From positions 32,637,710 through 32,701,709 of the forward strand of contig NC_087069.1 in assembly GCF_963678635.1 (NCBI RefSeq): a stretch of 64,000 nucleotides of DNA, written 5' to 3'. The notes under the pieces are model-generated. The model was not told the origin of the DNA and ran no database searches. It saw nothing but the letters and a program-made list of their open reading frames with translations. The translations under genes were made by a program, and so were the position numbers. Source of the DNA: Symsagittifera roscoffensis (taxonomy: Eukaryota > Xenacoelomorpha > Acoela > Convolutidae). Positions 22,689-34,377 of this stretch are shown piece after piece. How positions within the stretch are numbered: the first letter of the stretch is position 1; the number at the start of each line of letters is the position of its first letter.

Positions 22689-23972
22689 TCCTTTGTTTTG
22701 GGAGGCGGTCAAGAACCACAGTCACCCCAAACATAAATTGGCATTAGCGGCAGTGCAGAATCAGCGAAATAGACAAACCGAGTTTGAAGCAAAAAACTTA
22801 GAAGAAGTACGGAACTGCCAACGAAGACAGTGAAGGCGGTAACGCAGGTTAACAATGCGATAGAGGCCACGGCCAAGGACACCCTAGAGATAGATTATGA
22901 GAAAGCGGCGTCAGAGGCGATCTACAAGGTGAAACAGGACCTAGCAACGAAAGAAATAGAGCAACGGTTGAAGCAGGAGATCGACAAACAGAGATTGAAT
23001 GAGACGCTAAGTTGCTCGGTGCCAGTGCCAGAAGCTGCATCAGGGTCGACAAATAGTGGAAATTGCAACACTCTGAAAATGGTGACAGGAAAGCCATTTG
23101 GCACAACGAAAATCGGAGCCAGGATAATGTCGATAATCACTGTAGGTGGACATGAGGTGACAAGGAACTTAAGTGAACCCAGCGACCAGACAGTAATGCA
23201 CATTGACATATACGCAGATTACTTGAGTGCGATAAGCCCACAGACGATATCTAGAGCCTTGAAGGCGCTAATCACGAGAGGTGGCAGCAAGTCGGTCCGT
23301 GTGGACAACAGATACACAGAAGCTCATGGTCCGCATGAGGTGATGTTGAATATAGACGGGATAAACATCTACACGAAGACGATGATAACATGTGATGAAG
23401 ATCTAGTGGGACAGATCTACGTGGGCAGAGAAGAATTAAAGGTGAGATCGATTGGACACTGTGCCATGCTGGAGGAAGATGCAATGCATATTGGGACAGA
23501 GGCAGACGTATCAGCACGCGCGCTTGACAAAAGTGGCAAGAAGACGCACTTGCGTGGGTTGCTCGATACTGGTGCGGTCTTGAGTGTAATACCAATCGAA
23601 ACTTGGGAGCGAATGGGCTTCAACAAAGATGACTTGATAGACTCGAGAATACGGTTGTCAGCTGCTAACAAAGGGGCGCTACGGGTGCTAGGCAGAACAC
23701 CAATAGTAGCCCTATTGTCTGACCAATTCATTTTAGGTAGCGACTTCATCAGGAACTTCGACGTAACAATTGATTTAAACAATGCGATGTTCAGGATAAG
23801 AAACACGGATAGGAGGTACGCAATTGAACCGGTAAATTTAATAAGATCGAATGAAAATAAAGCACCGGTATTTTTGAGTAGGAGGTTGAGGCTAAAGGCG
23901 AACGAAGCGGCAATTGTAAGCTTGCGAATGAAAAATTACAATGAACTAAGTGACAACAAGAAGAAACTTTAG
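22689..23972 (+). pseudogene. Pre-protease and protease region, copy 1
   Basis: The 380-codon ORF at 22830-23972 starts in a Lys/Glu-rich helical region (residues 1-60). It then has a segment with ARIMSIITVGGHEVTRNLS (residues 97-115), a degenerate retropepsin-like stretch (IDIYADYLSAISP, then LNIDGINIYTKTMITC and IYVGREELKV), and the real protease motif LLDTGAVLSVIPIETW near residue 245. It continues to a flap-distal FILGSDFIRNFDVTIDL. It ends where the tandem junction joins it to the next gag segment. The family uses D-T-G in a homodimer to process Gag-Pol. Confidence 0.8.
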
Positions 23973-25695
23973 CATGCCTCAAAGTTCATTGATGGGGAAA
24001 AGAGTGATGACTTGAGAACAATGTTAGCAACATATTATACATTGTCGAAAGATATTGCACCGACTCCAGAAGAGATGAGGCAGAAGTCGAGAGAGTACAT
24101 GCTAATGAAACCCAAGAAATACTCATATTCAGATAACAGAAATATGCAAGGGGGAGCCAACCACAAAGGTCGTCATGGTACAAGCCTAGAGATGACATGG
24201 ACAAACCTAGATCCTGCGCGAACTGCGGGTCAGCTGATCATCACGTGGCAGATTGCACAACATACAAGCAGGGCATGAAGAGTCTAGGGTACGCACTAGA
24301 TGAGGAGGACATGAGCCAGATGGAAGAACACGAGTACTATAGTGGCTTAATCATCAAGATAGGTGCAAGATGATTCTTCTGCAATCAGGAGGGGCACTTT
24401 AGGATGGATTGTCCTTTGTTTTGGGAGGCGGTCAAGAACCAGAGTCACCCCAAACATAAATTGGCATTAGCGGCAGTGCAGAATCAGCGAAATAGACAAA
24501 CCGAGTTTGAAGCAAAAAACTTAGAAGAAGTACGGAACTGCCAACGAAGACAGTGAAGGCGGTAACGCAGGTTAACAATGCGATAGAGGCCACGGCCAAG
24601 GACACCCTAGAGATAGATTATGAGAAAGCGGCATCAGAGGCGATCTACAAGGTGAAACAGGACCTAGCAACGAAAGAAATAGAGCAACGGTTGAAGCAGG
24701 GGATCGACAAACAGAGATTGAATGAGACGCTAAGTTGCTCGGTGCCAGTGCCAGAAGCTGCATCAGGGTCGACAAATAGTGGAAATTGCAACACTCTGAA
24801 AATGGTGACAGGAAAGCCATTTGGCACAACGAAAATCGGAGCCAGGATAATGTCGATAATCACTGTAGGTGGACATGAGGTGACAAGGAACTTAAGTGAA
24901 CCCAGCGACCAGACAGTAATGCACATTGACGTATACGCAGATTACTTGAGTGCGATAAGCCCACTGACGACATCTAGTGCCTTGAAGGCGCTAATCACGA
25001 GAGGTGGCAGCAAGTCGGTCCGTGTGGACAACAGATACACAGAATCTCATGGTCCGCATGAGGTGATGTTGAATATAGACGGGATAAACATCTACACGAA
25101 GACGATGATAACATGTGCTGAAGATCTAGTGGGACAGATCTACGTGGGCAGAGAAGAATTAAAGGTGAGATCGATTGGACACTGTGCCATGCTGGAGGAA
25201 GATGCAATGCATATTGGGACAGAGGCAGACGTATCAGCACGCGTGCTTGACATAAGTGGCAAGAAGACGCACTTGCGTGGGTTGCTCGATACTGGTGCGG
25301 TCTTGAGTGTAATACCAATCGAAACTTGGGAGCGGATGGGCTTCAACAAAGATGACTTGATAGACTCGAGAATACGGTTGTCAGCTGCTAACAAAGGGGC
25401 GCTACGGGTGCTAGGCAGAACACCAATAGTAGCCCTATTGTCTGACCAATTCATTTTAGGTAGCGACTTCATCAGGAACTTCGACGTAACAATTGATTTA
25501 AACAATGCGATGTTCAGGATAAGAAACCCGGATAGGAGGTACGCAATTGAACCGGTAAATTTAATAAGAGCGAATGAAAATAAAGCACCGGTATTTTTGA
25601 GTAGGAGGTTGAGGCTAAAGGCGAACGAAGCGGCAATTGTAAGCTTGCGAATGAAAAATTACAATGAACTAAGTGACAACAAGAAGAAACTTTAG
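23961..25695 (+). pseudogene. gag-pro segment, copy 2
   Basis: Second unit of the triplication. It has the capsid end and shifted nucleocapsid (24012-24278), the same TGA (24371-24373) and the same 380-codon pre-protease/protease ORF (24553-25695), with a few amino-acid differences from copy 1 (for example TTSSALKA in place of TISRALKA). A one-base deletion near 23976 is private to this copy. Confidence 0.85.
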
Positions 25696-27060
25696 CATCG
25701 CCTCAAAGTTCATTGATGGAGAAAAGAGTGATGACTTGAGAACAATGTTAGCAACATACTATACATTGTCGAAAGATATTGCACCGACTACAGAAGAGAT
25801 GAGGCAGAAGTCGAGAGAGTACATGCTAATGAAACCCAAGAAATACTCATATTCAGATAACAGAAATATGCGAGGGGGGAGCCAACCACAAAGGTCGTCA
25901 TGGTACAAGCCTAGAGATGACATGGACAAACCTAGATCCTGCGCGAACTGCGGGTCAGCTGATCATCACGTGGCAGATTGCACAACATACAAGCAGGGCA
26001 TGAAGAGTCTAGGGTACGCACTAGATGAGGAGGACATGAGCCAGATGGAAGAACACGAGTACTATAGTGGCTTAATCATCAAGATAGGTGCAAGATGATT
26101 CTTCTGCAATCAGGAGGGGCACTTTAGGATGGATTGTCCTTTGTTTTGGGAGGCGGTCAAGAACCAGAGTCACCCCAAACATAAATTGGCATTAGCGGCG
26201 GTGCAGAATCAGCGAAATAGACAAACCGAGTTTGAAGCAAAAAACTTAGAAGAAGTACGGAACTGCCAACGAAGACAGTGAAGGCGGTAACGCAGGTTAA
26301 CAATGCGATAGAGGCCACGGCCAAGGACACCCTAGAGATAGATTATGAGAAAGCGGCGTCAGAGGCGATCTACAAGGTGAAACAGGACCTAGCAACGAAA
26401 GAAATAGAGCAACGGTTGAAGCAGGAGATCGATAAACAGAGATTGAATGAGACGCTAAGTTGCTCGGTGCCAGTGCCAGAAGCTGCATCAGGGTCGACAA
26501 ATAGTGGAAATTGCAACACTCTGAAAATGGTGACAGGAAAGCCATTTGGCACAACGAAAATCGGAGCCAGGATAATGTCGATAATCACTGTAGGTGGACA
26601 TTAGGTGACAAGGAACTTAAGTGAACCCAGCGACCAGACAGTAATGCACATTGACGTATACGCAGATTACTTGAGTGCGATAAGCCCACAGACGACATCT
26701 AGAGCCTTGAACGCGCTAATCACGAGAGGTGGCAGCAAGTCGGTCCGTGTGGACAACAGATACACAGAAGCTCATGGTCCGCATGAGGTGATGTTGAATA
26801 TAGACGGGATAAACATCTACACGAAGACGATGATAACATGTGATGAAGATCTAGTGGGACAGATCTACGTGGGCAGAGAAGAATTAAAGGTGAGATCGAT
26901 TGGACACTGTGCCATGCTGGAGGAAGATGCAATGCATATTGGGACAGAGGCAGACGTATCAGCACGCGTGCTTGACATAAGTGGCAAGAAGACGCACTTG
27001 CGTGGGTTGCTCGATACTGGTGCGGTCTTGAGTGTAATACCAATCGAAACTTGGGAGTGA
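25673..27060 (+). pseudogene. gag-pro segment, copy 3
   Basis: Third unit of the triplication. Here the G-run is intact, so capsid end and first zinc knuckle stay in one frame (25673-26098) up to the shared TGA. The protease ORF (26278-27060) is interrupted by a TAG in place of the GAG codon of VGGHEVT (26602-26604) and by a TGA directly after PIETWE (27058-27060). This copy connects to the downstream pol and so keeps the original right boundary. Confidence 0.85.
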
Positions 27061-28110
27061 ATGGGCTTCAACAAAGATGACTTGATAGACTCGAGAATAC
27101 GGTTGTCAGCTGCTAACAAAGGGGCGCTGCGGGTGCTAGGCAGAACACCAATAGTAGCCCTATTGTCTGACCAATTCATTTTAGGTAGCGACTTCATCAG
27201 GAACTTCGACGTAACAATTGATTTAAACAATGCGATGTTCAGGATAAGAAACACGGATAGGAGGTACGCAATTGAACCGGTAAATTTAATAAGAGCGAAT
27301 GAAAATAAAGCACCGGTATTTTTGAGTAGGAGGTTGAGGCTAAAGGCGAACGAAGCGGCAATTGTAAGCTTGCGAATGAAAAATTACAATGAACTAAGTG
27401 ACAACAAGCAAGTATGCATAGTCCCGAATCCTAATAACCAAAGTGCTGCTGTTTTAGGAAGATCCTTCTCGATAACCAAGAGCGGTCTCTGCGTCAGTGT
27501 CTTGTTGAATACTCTTGATATACCCATCACGATACAGAGGGGGAGGAAGCTGGGATATGCTTTACCCGTTAATACTCGATATGAAATGACTGAAAATTCA
27601 AAACAAAATGAAGTTGTTGATTGTCCCAATCATAGGGACAAAATTTGTATCTTGAGACGATTGAAGAAAATAATAGGTTCATCAGGTCTTGTGAAATCAC
27701 TTAAGTCAGAGACGAACGATGGGCTATCGAGCTGTTCGAAATTTCCGGAACGGCCCACACTAGATGAAATGCAGAGTGATAAACCGGTCCTGCCGGAGAT
27801 CGAACACTTGAGGGGCAAGTTGACGGACGAACAGCTCGAAGCCATCAAGGACGTACTAGAGCGGAACGAGGAAGTTTTTTCGAGACATAAGGCAGACATC
27901 GGGCGTTTTAATTTTGTTGAGCATGAAATAGAACTTGAAGAGATTGCGGTACCACACAGGGAGGGGGCGAGGCACATGAACCCCCACAGTTCAGAGGCAT
28001 GTAGGAAAGAAATAGAGACATTACTAGAGTATGACATGATAGAACCATCCAAGTCACCGTGGGCTAGTGATGGCCAAAATGAAAGGCGACCAATTGAGGT
28101 TTTGCTGTGA
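27061..28110 (+). pseudogene. pol, protease end to RT start (copy A)
   Basis: A 349-codon ORF continues the protease C-terminal half (ILGSDFIRNFDVTIDL) into the pol linker (GLCVSVLLNTLDIPITIQRG and a Cys/Arg-rich CPNHRDKICILRR) and into the N-terminal RT segment (EIELEEIAVPHREGARHM...IEPSKSPWA). A deletion around 28065 removes the CGVVMAKKK-type start of the RT palm seen in copy B and shifts the frame. Relative to copy B, copy A also lacks about 20 codons in the protease after LGRTPI. Confidence 0.8.
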
Positions 28111-28657
28111 CTTTCGGTATCTGAACTTCGTCACGATGAAGGATGCCTATCCCATACCTAGAATTGACGAGAGCCTCTCAAAGTTAGGCGACGCAAAGTT
28201 TTTTACAACTCTTGAAATAGGTTCGGCGTTCTGGCAGGTCCCGCTGAGGAAGCAAGGCAGGGACAAGACAGGGTTCGCTTGCGAATTGGGGCTGTTTCAA
28301 TGGAAACAGATGCCTTTTGGTCTTTGCAATGCCACAGCCACGTTTCAACGGTTGATGGCACATGCACTGATATGAGTGACAAAGAAACACGGCAATCTGA
28401 TAATGTGCTATGTGGATGACGTGGTAATAGCGACGCCCACACTAGAAGACCATATCGAGCGACTGGACGTGGTGTTTCCATGTATGAAGAGGTCGGGGCT
28501 AAAGTGTAAACCGTCAAAGTGCGAGATACTCAAGGATTCGATAAAATACTTGGGCAGAATAGTGGACAGGCACGGCATCAGACCGGATCCAGATGCTGTG
28601 GAAGCAGTTCTAACTTGGAAATCGCCAAAAGCGGAATATACCCGATGCAACAGTTAA
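28067..28657 (+). pseudogene. Reverse transcriptase (copy A)
   Basis: Two in-frame ORFs are separated by a TGA at 28373-28375. RT motifs in order: LRFCCDFRYLN, YPIPRIDESLSKL, TTLEIGSAFWQ (motif A; the usual catalytic Asp is Glu here), FQWKQMPFGLCNATATFQRL (motif B) and MCYVDDVVIA (motif C, catalytic Asp pair intact, about 28406-28430). After WKSPK a deletion of about 77 bases removes the conserved FLGFANYYREFI segment present in copy B. The enzyme would be inactive. Confidence 0.9.
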
Positions 28658-29442
28658 TGAGACACAAAGGCAAGAAGTTCACATGGAATAACGCAGCAGA
28701 AAAATCATTCCAGAGAATAAAGAAAGAGTTGTGCGAGGCACCGGTGTCGGGGATGCCAACAGAAAAAGGGATGTACGTGTTGGATACTGACGCGTCGGTA
28801 GTCGCGATTTCTGGAATTCTCCATCAAGAACAAGAGTGGAACGGGAAGACAGTATTAAGACCAATAGCATACGGGAGCAATGTCTTAAGTGACACAGAAA
28901 TGAAGTACGGGGCGCCGAAAGCAGAGATGTTCGCGGTAGTTACTTTTGTCGAGAAATACAGAGCATACTTAGGCAGTGAACCGTTTAAGCTGCGGGTCGA
29001 CAACAGGGAACTCAGCTGGCTGAAGATGTACTCGATGGACCAGAGCTACATTGGGAGATGGATAGTTCGCTTGGATGGGTACAACATGATAATTGAGCAT
29101 AGAACAAGGGAAAAACATCAGAATGCCGATAGCTTGAGTAAGAAAACGGAGTTTTACAAGAGGCAGGAACAGAGGGAGGCAGACAGGCCCGAGATTAAAG
29201 ATGGCTTCTCCTTCATGGACAAAGAAACGTATGACAGTCTGCCACTCACGAGATGGCTAAACAAGTCAGGCAAACCGATAGAGGATCATCCCGAATTACC
29301 AGAAGAGCCCCAAAAGAAAACAATCTTGAAGAAGAAACGAGGGATACCGATAGAGATAATGCTCAAGTCAAAAATCGTGAGAGAGACGCTCAAGGCAAAA
29401 AATTATGACCTCAATCAGGTGCAACGGGAGATACTCAGGTAG
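28519..29442 (+). pseudogene. RNase H and following linker (copy A)
   Basis: From about 28650 this frame carries the RNase H fold: MYVLDTDASVVAISGILHQE (first Asp), then APKAEMFAVVTFVEKYRAYL (Glu), FKLRVDNRELSWL (Asp) and HQNADSLSKKTEF (last Asp). This is the usual gypsy RT-RNase H order. It continues into a basic and Pro-rich linker with PEEPQKKTILKKKRG and stops at 29440. RNase H removes template RNA during cDNA synthesis. Confidence 0.85.
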
Positions 29443-30034
29443 ATGAAGACTTGTGGAGATTACTTGAGAAATTGGCAGATGATAAACCCGTGAACGTAGG
29501 AAAAAGTGGGGAGGAACCGGAAGTCACGATACTGCGAAGGGTTGAGGCAGTTGGCATTGCGACTCTCCAAGAGGATGCGGTACTGATGGAAAAGAAGTCG
29601 TGCGGTCACTGGTTGACAAAATTCCTGATAACATACTTGAGCGGATTCAGGGTAGGAAGAAGAAAGTGGCATTTAAGAAAAAAGCTGAACACCTGGGACT
29701 AGGTCAAGAGTCCCGGGAAGAAGAAGAAACCGGAGAATAGAAATTGTCCGGGGAGTGTGAAGAATGGGAAGTAGATTCGGAAAAGAGCAGCGATGATCAG
29801 GATAGTCTATGCATGATACTGGCAGAGGAGAAGATGAGACACCGCGACAGGGAGCTACAAACAGATCCCTCCTCAGGAACGTACAACTCGGATGAACAAG
29901 AAGTGCAAGGAGGTGAAGAACTTGAGGAAATTGCGGTATCGAGGAAACCATTCAAGGAACTATCATGCAACTCAAATGTCAGAACAAATCTGGTGCCAGA
30001 AGATGATATGAAGCTCGTGTAGAGGATAATATGC
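29443..30034 (+). pseudogene. Acidic linker between RNase H and integrase (copy A)
   Basis: Broken frames (29451-29702, 29744-30022) encode a strongly acidic, Ser-rich region with no recognised fold. Copy B has the equivalent open, so the region is a genuine spacer of about 300 residues in pol. Gypsy pol proteins normally have a much shorter RNase H-integrase connection. Confidence 0.6.
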
Positions 30035-31432
30035 GTGAAGTTGAATGATGACATCCACAACACTGGGGAAATGAACGGACAGATCATGGCACTAAAGGAA
30101 CATGTCAAAGCGAGATATAGGCTGTCGGATCTGATAAGAGCCCTAAAGAATGACAAGATGACAAGTAACCTCTCCAAATGGATCCGGACGGGGTCCAATG
30201 AGAAAGGGGAACTTGAAGAAGAAAGCTACAAAATCTTGAACCAGTTCTACAAAGAAAAGAAAGATTTACTCTATCACACAGCTGACGGGGTGGTAGCGTG
30301 CAAGAGAAAAGATGAGGAGAAGATATTACACAAGCACAACCTAATCATATTACCACAATTGTATCAGACAGAGGTGTTATTCAGATCGCACGATCAGATT
30401 GGGAACTAGGGTATAGAGAAAGTGCAACAGAGAATACTTCACAGGTTTGATTGGCCAGGATTAAGGAAAGCTTGCGAGAGATGGGTGAATGCATGCCTGG
30501 CATGCCTGCAGGTAAGAGACCCAAGGAATATGAAGTTCCCACTCAAGTCTGTGAAAAGTTCGGAGTTTAACGAGGTGGTGCAGATAGACCATCAAAAGAT
30601 CTGCATGACGGAGTCGGAATGTAACCAGATACTGGTTATAATAGATCACTTCACAAAGTTGGCAGAAGCGTTCCGGTCTCAGACAGCCTCAGCAGAGGAG
30701 ACTTGTGACCACCTGATAACGCATTGGATATCACGATATGGTTGTTCAGTGACTTTTCAGTCAGACAACGGCAAAGCCTTTGTGGGGGACTTGACAAAAG
30801 AATTGACGAAGAGGTCACACATTGCTCAAGCACACTCGACAACCAACCATCCTCAGACCAACGGGCTGGTAGAGAGACAGAATAGAACGTTGGTGAATAT
30901 GTTGAGGCTATACTGCTCAAGATACATGACGGACTGGGATAAATATCTGCCGCAAGTCGTAGGGGCCTACAACAGTACGCAACACTCAACAACGGGCATC
31001 AGTCCTTTCATGATGTTGACGGGCAGGGAGAGAGCAATGCCCCTGACATTCTTTTACCCAGAATACGAAGGGAAGACGACGTCGCTTCAAGCTTACGTGA
31101 AAGAAGCGATCAGGAGACAGTAGGAACTAAACGAGCTCTGCAGGAGGAACACGGCGCAAGCACAAATGAGGCAGCGCAAGAAATATGATGAAAAGATATT
31201 ACAGGCGAAGCCATATGAGGTGGGCCAGTACGTGTGGGTCTTCCAGAATGTCATACCACCCAAAGGGACAAAGAAACTACTTAAGAAATGGAGAGGACCA
31301 TTCATGATAACGGAAGTACATCAACAAGGACGGTTCTACCGCTTGAGTACGGGGCGAGCAGCACATTATGAAAATCTGAAGCCTCACGTCCCATCCCCAG
31401 AGGACTGGTGTATACCACAGGACATGGAATGA
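30035..31432 (+). pseudogene. Integrase (copy A)
   Basis: Three ORFs in the same frame are split by TAG codons at 30407-30409 and 31121-31123; both are CAG in copy B. Zn-binding residues: SHDQ..N*GI..V with CERWVNACLAC (HHCC, second His lost with the stop). Catalytic core: VVQIDHQK (Asp, about 30585), TFQSDNGKAFVG (Asp, about 30763) and HPQTNGLVERQNR (Glu, about 30870). The C-terminal GPY/F module is KKWRGPFMITEVHQQGRFYR (about 31285-31344). This enzyme inserts the cDNA. The frame ends at a TGA at 31430; copy B reads through at that site. Confidence 0.9.
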
Positions 31433-32702
31433 CTTGAGTACCTACTGGTGGAGCCAGCGTGTGAAGTGAACGAAAGAGGCACCAGAGAGAAAAATGACGG
31501 CAACGAGAACTAGAGTTTGGATGACAATGAGAAGATAGAAGCGGAATCTGAGGCGGAATCCTTTGTGGAGGAAGACTGGAACGATCCGAAGCAAGGTGAG
31601 GCGCCGAAGTGGACAGAACCATACTTTTCAATACCAGCGGGGACAAGGAGTGGCAATCGCAAACGGACAGGCATGAGGTACAACAGATACGGAGACGATT
31701 TCCTGATTGATAAGATACAGCCCGATGACCTAAGCAAAGAGCTACTAAGTGTGGGCGAACTGGCAGCCGATGATGAATGGCAAATTATCAATGATAATGA
31801 ACACTACCCACAGGAAGACTACTCGACACCAGAACGGGAGACAGATTTGGAACAGAGCGAGATAGAGAGGAGGGAGAATACGAACTTGAGGATATTAGAA
31901 TGGATGCGCGATGTCAAGAACGGAAGCGGCGAAGGACAGAGCATACAACAAGTTGACGTATCAGCAGGAAAGCACACGAAAACGGAGGATCCCCTCTTTG
32001 GCTGGACAGCAACAGACAGGCCGCTCGAGATTCCACCAGATAATTTAGAACCAGCACCATCGACGGGGACGTCCATAAATATTTTTGTACGGGGGAGTGG
32101 GGGTAGGACTTACCCACACCGAAAATTTGATGATAAAGAAACTCAGGGAAGTAAGAGAAACGTGTGGACTGGAACTGGATGGGGAGGAGGCTGAGCCTAC
32201 CATAGGAAGGAATTTCAAAACGAAGTTTGAAATACCCAACGAATACTCGGAGAACATCCTGATAACGGATAGCGACTTCATTCTGTCGGACAGGACTAGC
32301 GCAATCTGTATCACTGCGGGCATGAGTTTCAAATCAAGACTGGAGGCCGACTTCAAGAGAGAGTACCAGAACGTGGAGTTTCTGTTTAAACAGAGACCGG
32401 CGCTGGGGGGAATGGCTGCGCTTCCACCATCAGTAGCACAAGTCCCAGGCAAATACCTGTGCTTCTTATTGACGAGGGTCAGTGAGAGGAACACGATCGA
32501 TCCGGAACACGTGATGTTGGCACTAACGAGACTGCGGGACTTCATGATCGAAAGAAGAATAACGGAGGTCTCAATGCCGGTCTATGACCCGAACAGGGGC
32601 AAACTGAGCCCAAGGGAGATATATGCTATCTTACACGTGGTCTTCGCGGAAACGGATATAATGGTACATCTGCACAAGAAATACTACCTGAGTATCGCCT
32701 AA
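31433..32702 (+). pseudogene. pol C-terminus: acidic linker and macro domain (copy A)
   Basis: The linker (31517-32084) is in the integrase frame and very acidic. After an extra G in the run near 32093 the reading shifts to 32085-32702, which encodes a macro-domain-like fold. It shows ILITDSDFILSDRTSAICIT, then FKSRLEADFKREY, GKYLCFLLTRVSERNTIDPE, ITEVSMPVYDPNRGKLS and IYAILHVVFAETDIMVHL. The order and spacing resemble the OARD1/TARG1-type macro family, which binds ADP-ribose and removes it from Glu. The glycine-rich ligand loop and the catalytic Asp of TARG1 do not appear conserved, so binding or a non-enzymatic role is as likely as hydrolysis. The ORF ends YYLSIA at 32702. Confidence 0.75.
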
Positions 32703-33208
32703 GTCAGGTACATGGGGGTCTTGAGTTGGGCACAAAGGGGATCTCAAGTTAGGTGTTGGGGTACATAACAGGTAAAAGGATCTTAAAAGTGATTGGCATG
32801 ACAATTAAATTTTAAATGATTGATGATGCTAAAAAATAAAATGAATCTGCATGCTTTTAGAAAAACTTCCAATTGAATTATTTTAGTAGAACGAAAAAGA
32901 TAAGGTTTAAACTATAATGGCAGGGAGGGGTTTTAGGTTAGGAACATAGCATGTCAGTCTAAAGATCAGGTTTTATTTTCAGATTGATTTGGTAAAGTCA
33001 AATTGACCATCCAACTATACTCAACTGAAAGAAAAAAAAGGTCTTGAACGAACCCACAGTCAAACAACACTTGAAGAAGTTAATTCTCAAGCACTTAATT
33101 TGGTACGCTCATTCTAAAGTGGTACGGTAATTCTCAAGTGGTAACGGTAATTCTCAAGTTTGCACGGTAATTCTCAAGTTGGTACGTGCGCAAGATCATC
33201 CAGAAAAA
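32703..33208 (+). other. Spacer between pol and the second coding region
   Basis: Non-coding AT-rich sequence. At 33095-33190 a short degenerate tandem repeat of GGTAATTCTCAAGT type occurs, about four units; copy B has the same kind of sequence at 52515-52610. It could carry a promoter, splice acceptor or internal ribosome entry for the downstream ORF. Confidence 0.6.
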
Positions 33209-34377
33209 ATGGCAGATCGATTTTGGAAGTCCATGCCCACGGCTCTGAAGATGCCCACGCTTGATGAGCTATACAGACGCCTGAGGGATCTGGATTACGC
33301 CCAAGTGGATGAGAGAATGGCGGTGATGCTGAACGCCATCCTCCAATTGGAAGAGCAGGGCGAATGCCGGGAGTCTGCAACAGAAGCGGTTCTAATGGTC
33401 GGCTACACCACTGATGGAATATCCAACCAAGAGCAAACCAGATGGCTGTCCTGGAATGTGGATGGAGGAGTGAGGGGATTCGACTTGGCGAGGAACCCTG
33501 GCCTGAGCAATAACACCGAGTATGGCGCAGGGGAGTTCCCACTACCGATCAGACCATCAGCAAGATCAGAGGGCCAGAGCACGAGTAAGACGCCATCTAT
33601 GACGCGAGTGCAACGAACGGAAGAGGCGTATCCGGACCTCAGTACTCTGAAAAGAGAACTTGAGATAACACAGAGGGAGAGGAACAAGGCGAACCTCGAC
33701 CGGGATCAAGCAAAGCTTGAGAGAGATCGGGCGAATCTGGAAAGAGATCACGCGGTCATCGAAAAGGACCAACTGCTGAGGGAACTTGATATGCTGAAGG
33801 CCGAGCATCAGCAAGAACAGAGGGTGCGAGAGAATGCCGCGAATTGTGAACAGCTGAAGTCGGAACTTGAGAGAATCCAGCAACGACAGCGCGAGCTCGA
33901 TATGCAAAAGGGAGCCAGGCCCAGGAGCGAATGGTTACCGGTTCAAGACCAGAGTCACGTATGGAGGTGGATGAAGCTCCCAGATCGAAGGGACGGCTTA
34001 ACCTTGACCGCGCGGCTCAGGAACATTTGAACGAGGGGTTGGAGGTATGGATACCGACTGAGTCAACGTCCCCCCTGCGTGGCCTAGAGACACAGCCGAT
34101 ACGCCCATTGATGGATGTCGCACTGCCGGGGTATACTCCGAGTTCAGCCCCGAGCAGCAGTCAGGTGAGCGGCAGCTCGTCACGTCTGAAAGAATTGAAC
34201 GAGAGACTACAACTAAGAAACCGCGAGAGTCCGGCAAGAGTGGAGCTACCCCCGACGTGGAGGGAGCAACCGATCAGGAGTGTGGTAATCTCAAGCTACA
34301 AGAAGAACACGGAGGGCAGGCACCACAGGCACAATCGCATGGATTGGAGCACGGCACAAAGAGTCAGGTGTACCAGA
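33209..34377 (+). pseudogene. ORF2 N-terminus: helical region and coiled coil (copy A)
   Basis: The ATG at 33209 (MADRFWKSMPTALK) matches the start in copy B. The first 100 residues are helical with LDELYRRLRDLDYAQVDERM. Residues about 150-240 form a long, highly charged coiled coil with repeats of ERNKANLDRDQAKLERDRAN type. A frameshift at about 33940 moves the C-terminal third to the frame of 33931-34377. No signal peptide is present. A multimerisation role is likely. Function is not otherwise recognised. Confidence 0.7.

Larger units (their letters stand above)
22236..27408 (+). repeat. Tandem triplication of a gag-pro segment in element A
   Basis: A 1723-1724-bp segment running from the end of capsid (AGAAGAAACTTTAGCATCG) through nucleocapsid and protease to GACAACAAG is present three times: about 22236-23960, 23960-25683 and 25683-27408. 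The junctions share AG/AAGAAG microhomology. Copies differ by scattered substitutions. All share the TGA before the second zinc knuckle and the deletion before the pre-protease region; copies 1 and 2 also share a G-run deletion. Element B has a single copy. Because inactivating lesions are shared, the triplication arose after A was already dead, at the DNA level, or in the assembly. Confidence 0.9.
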
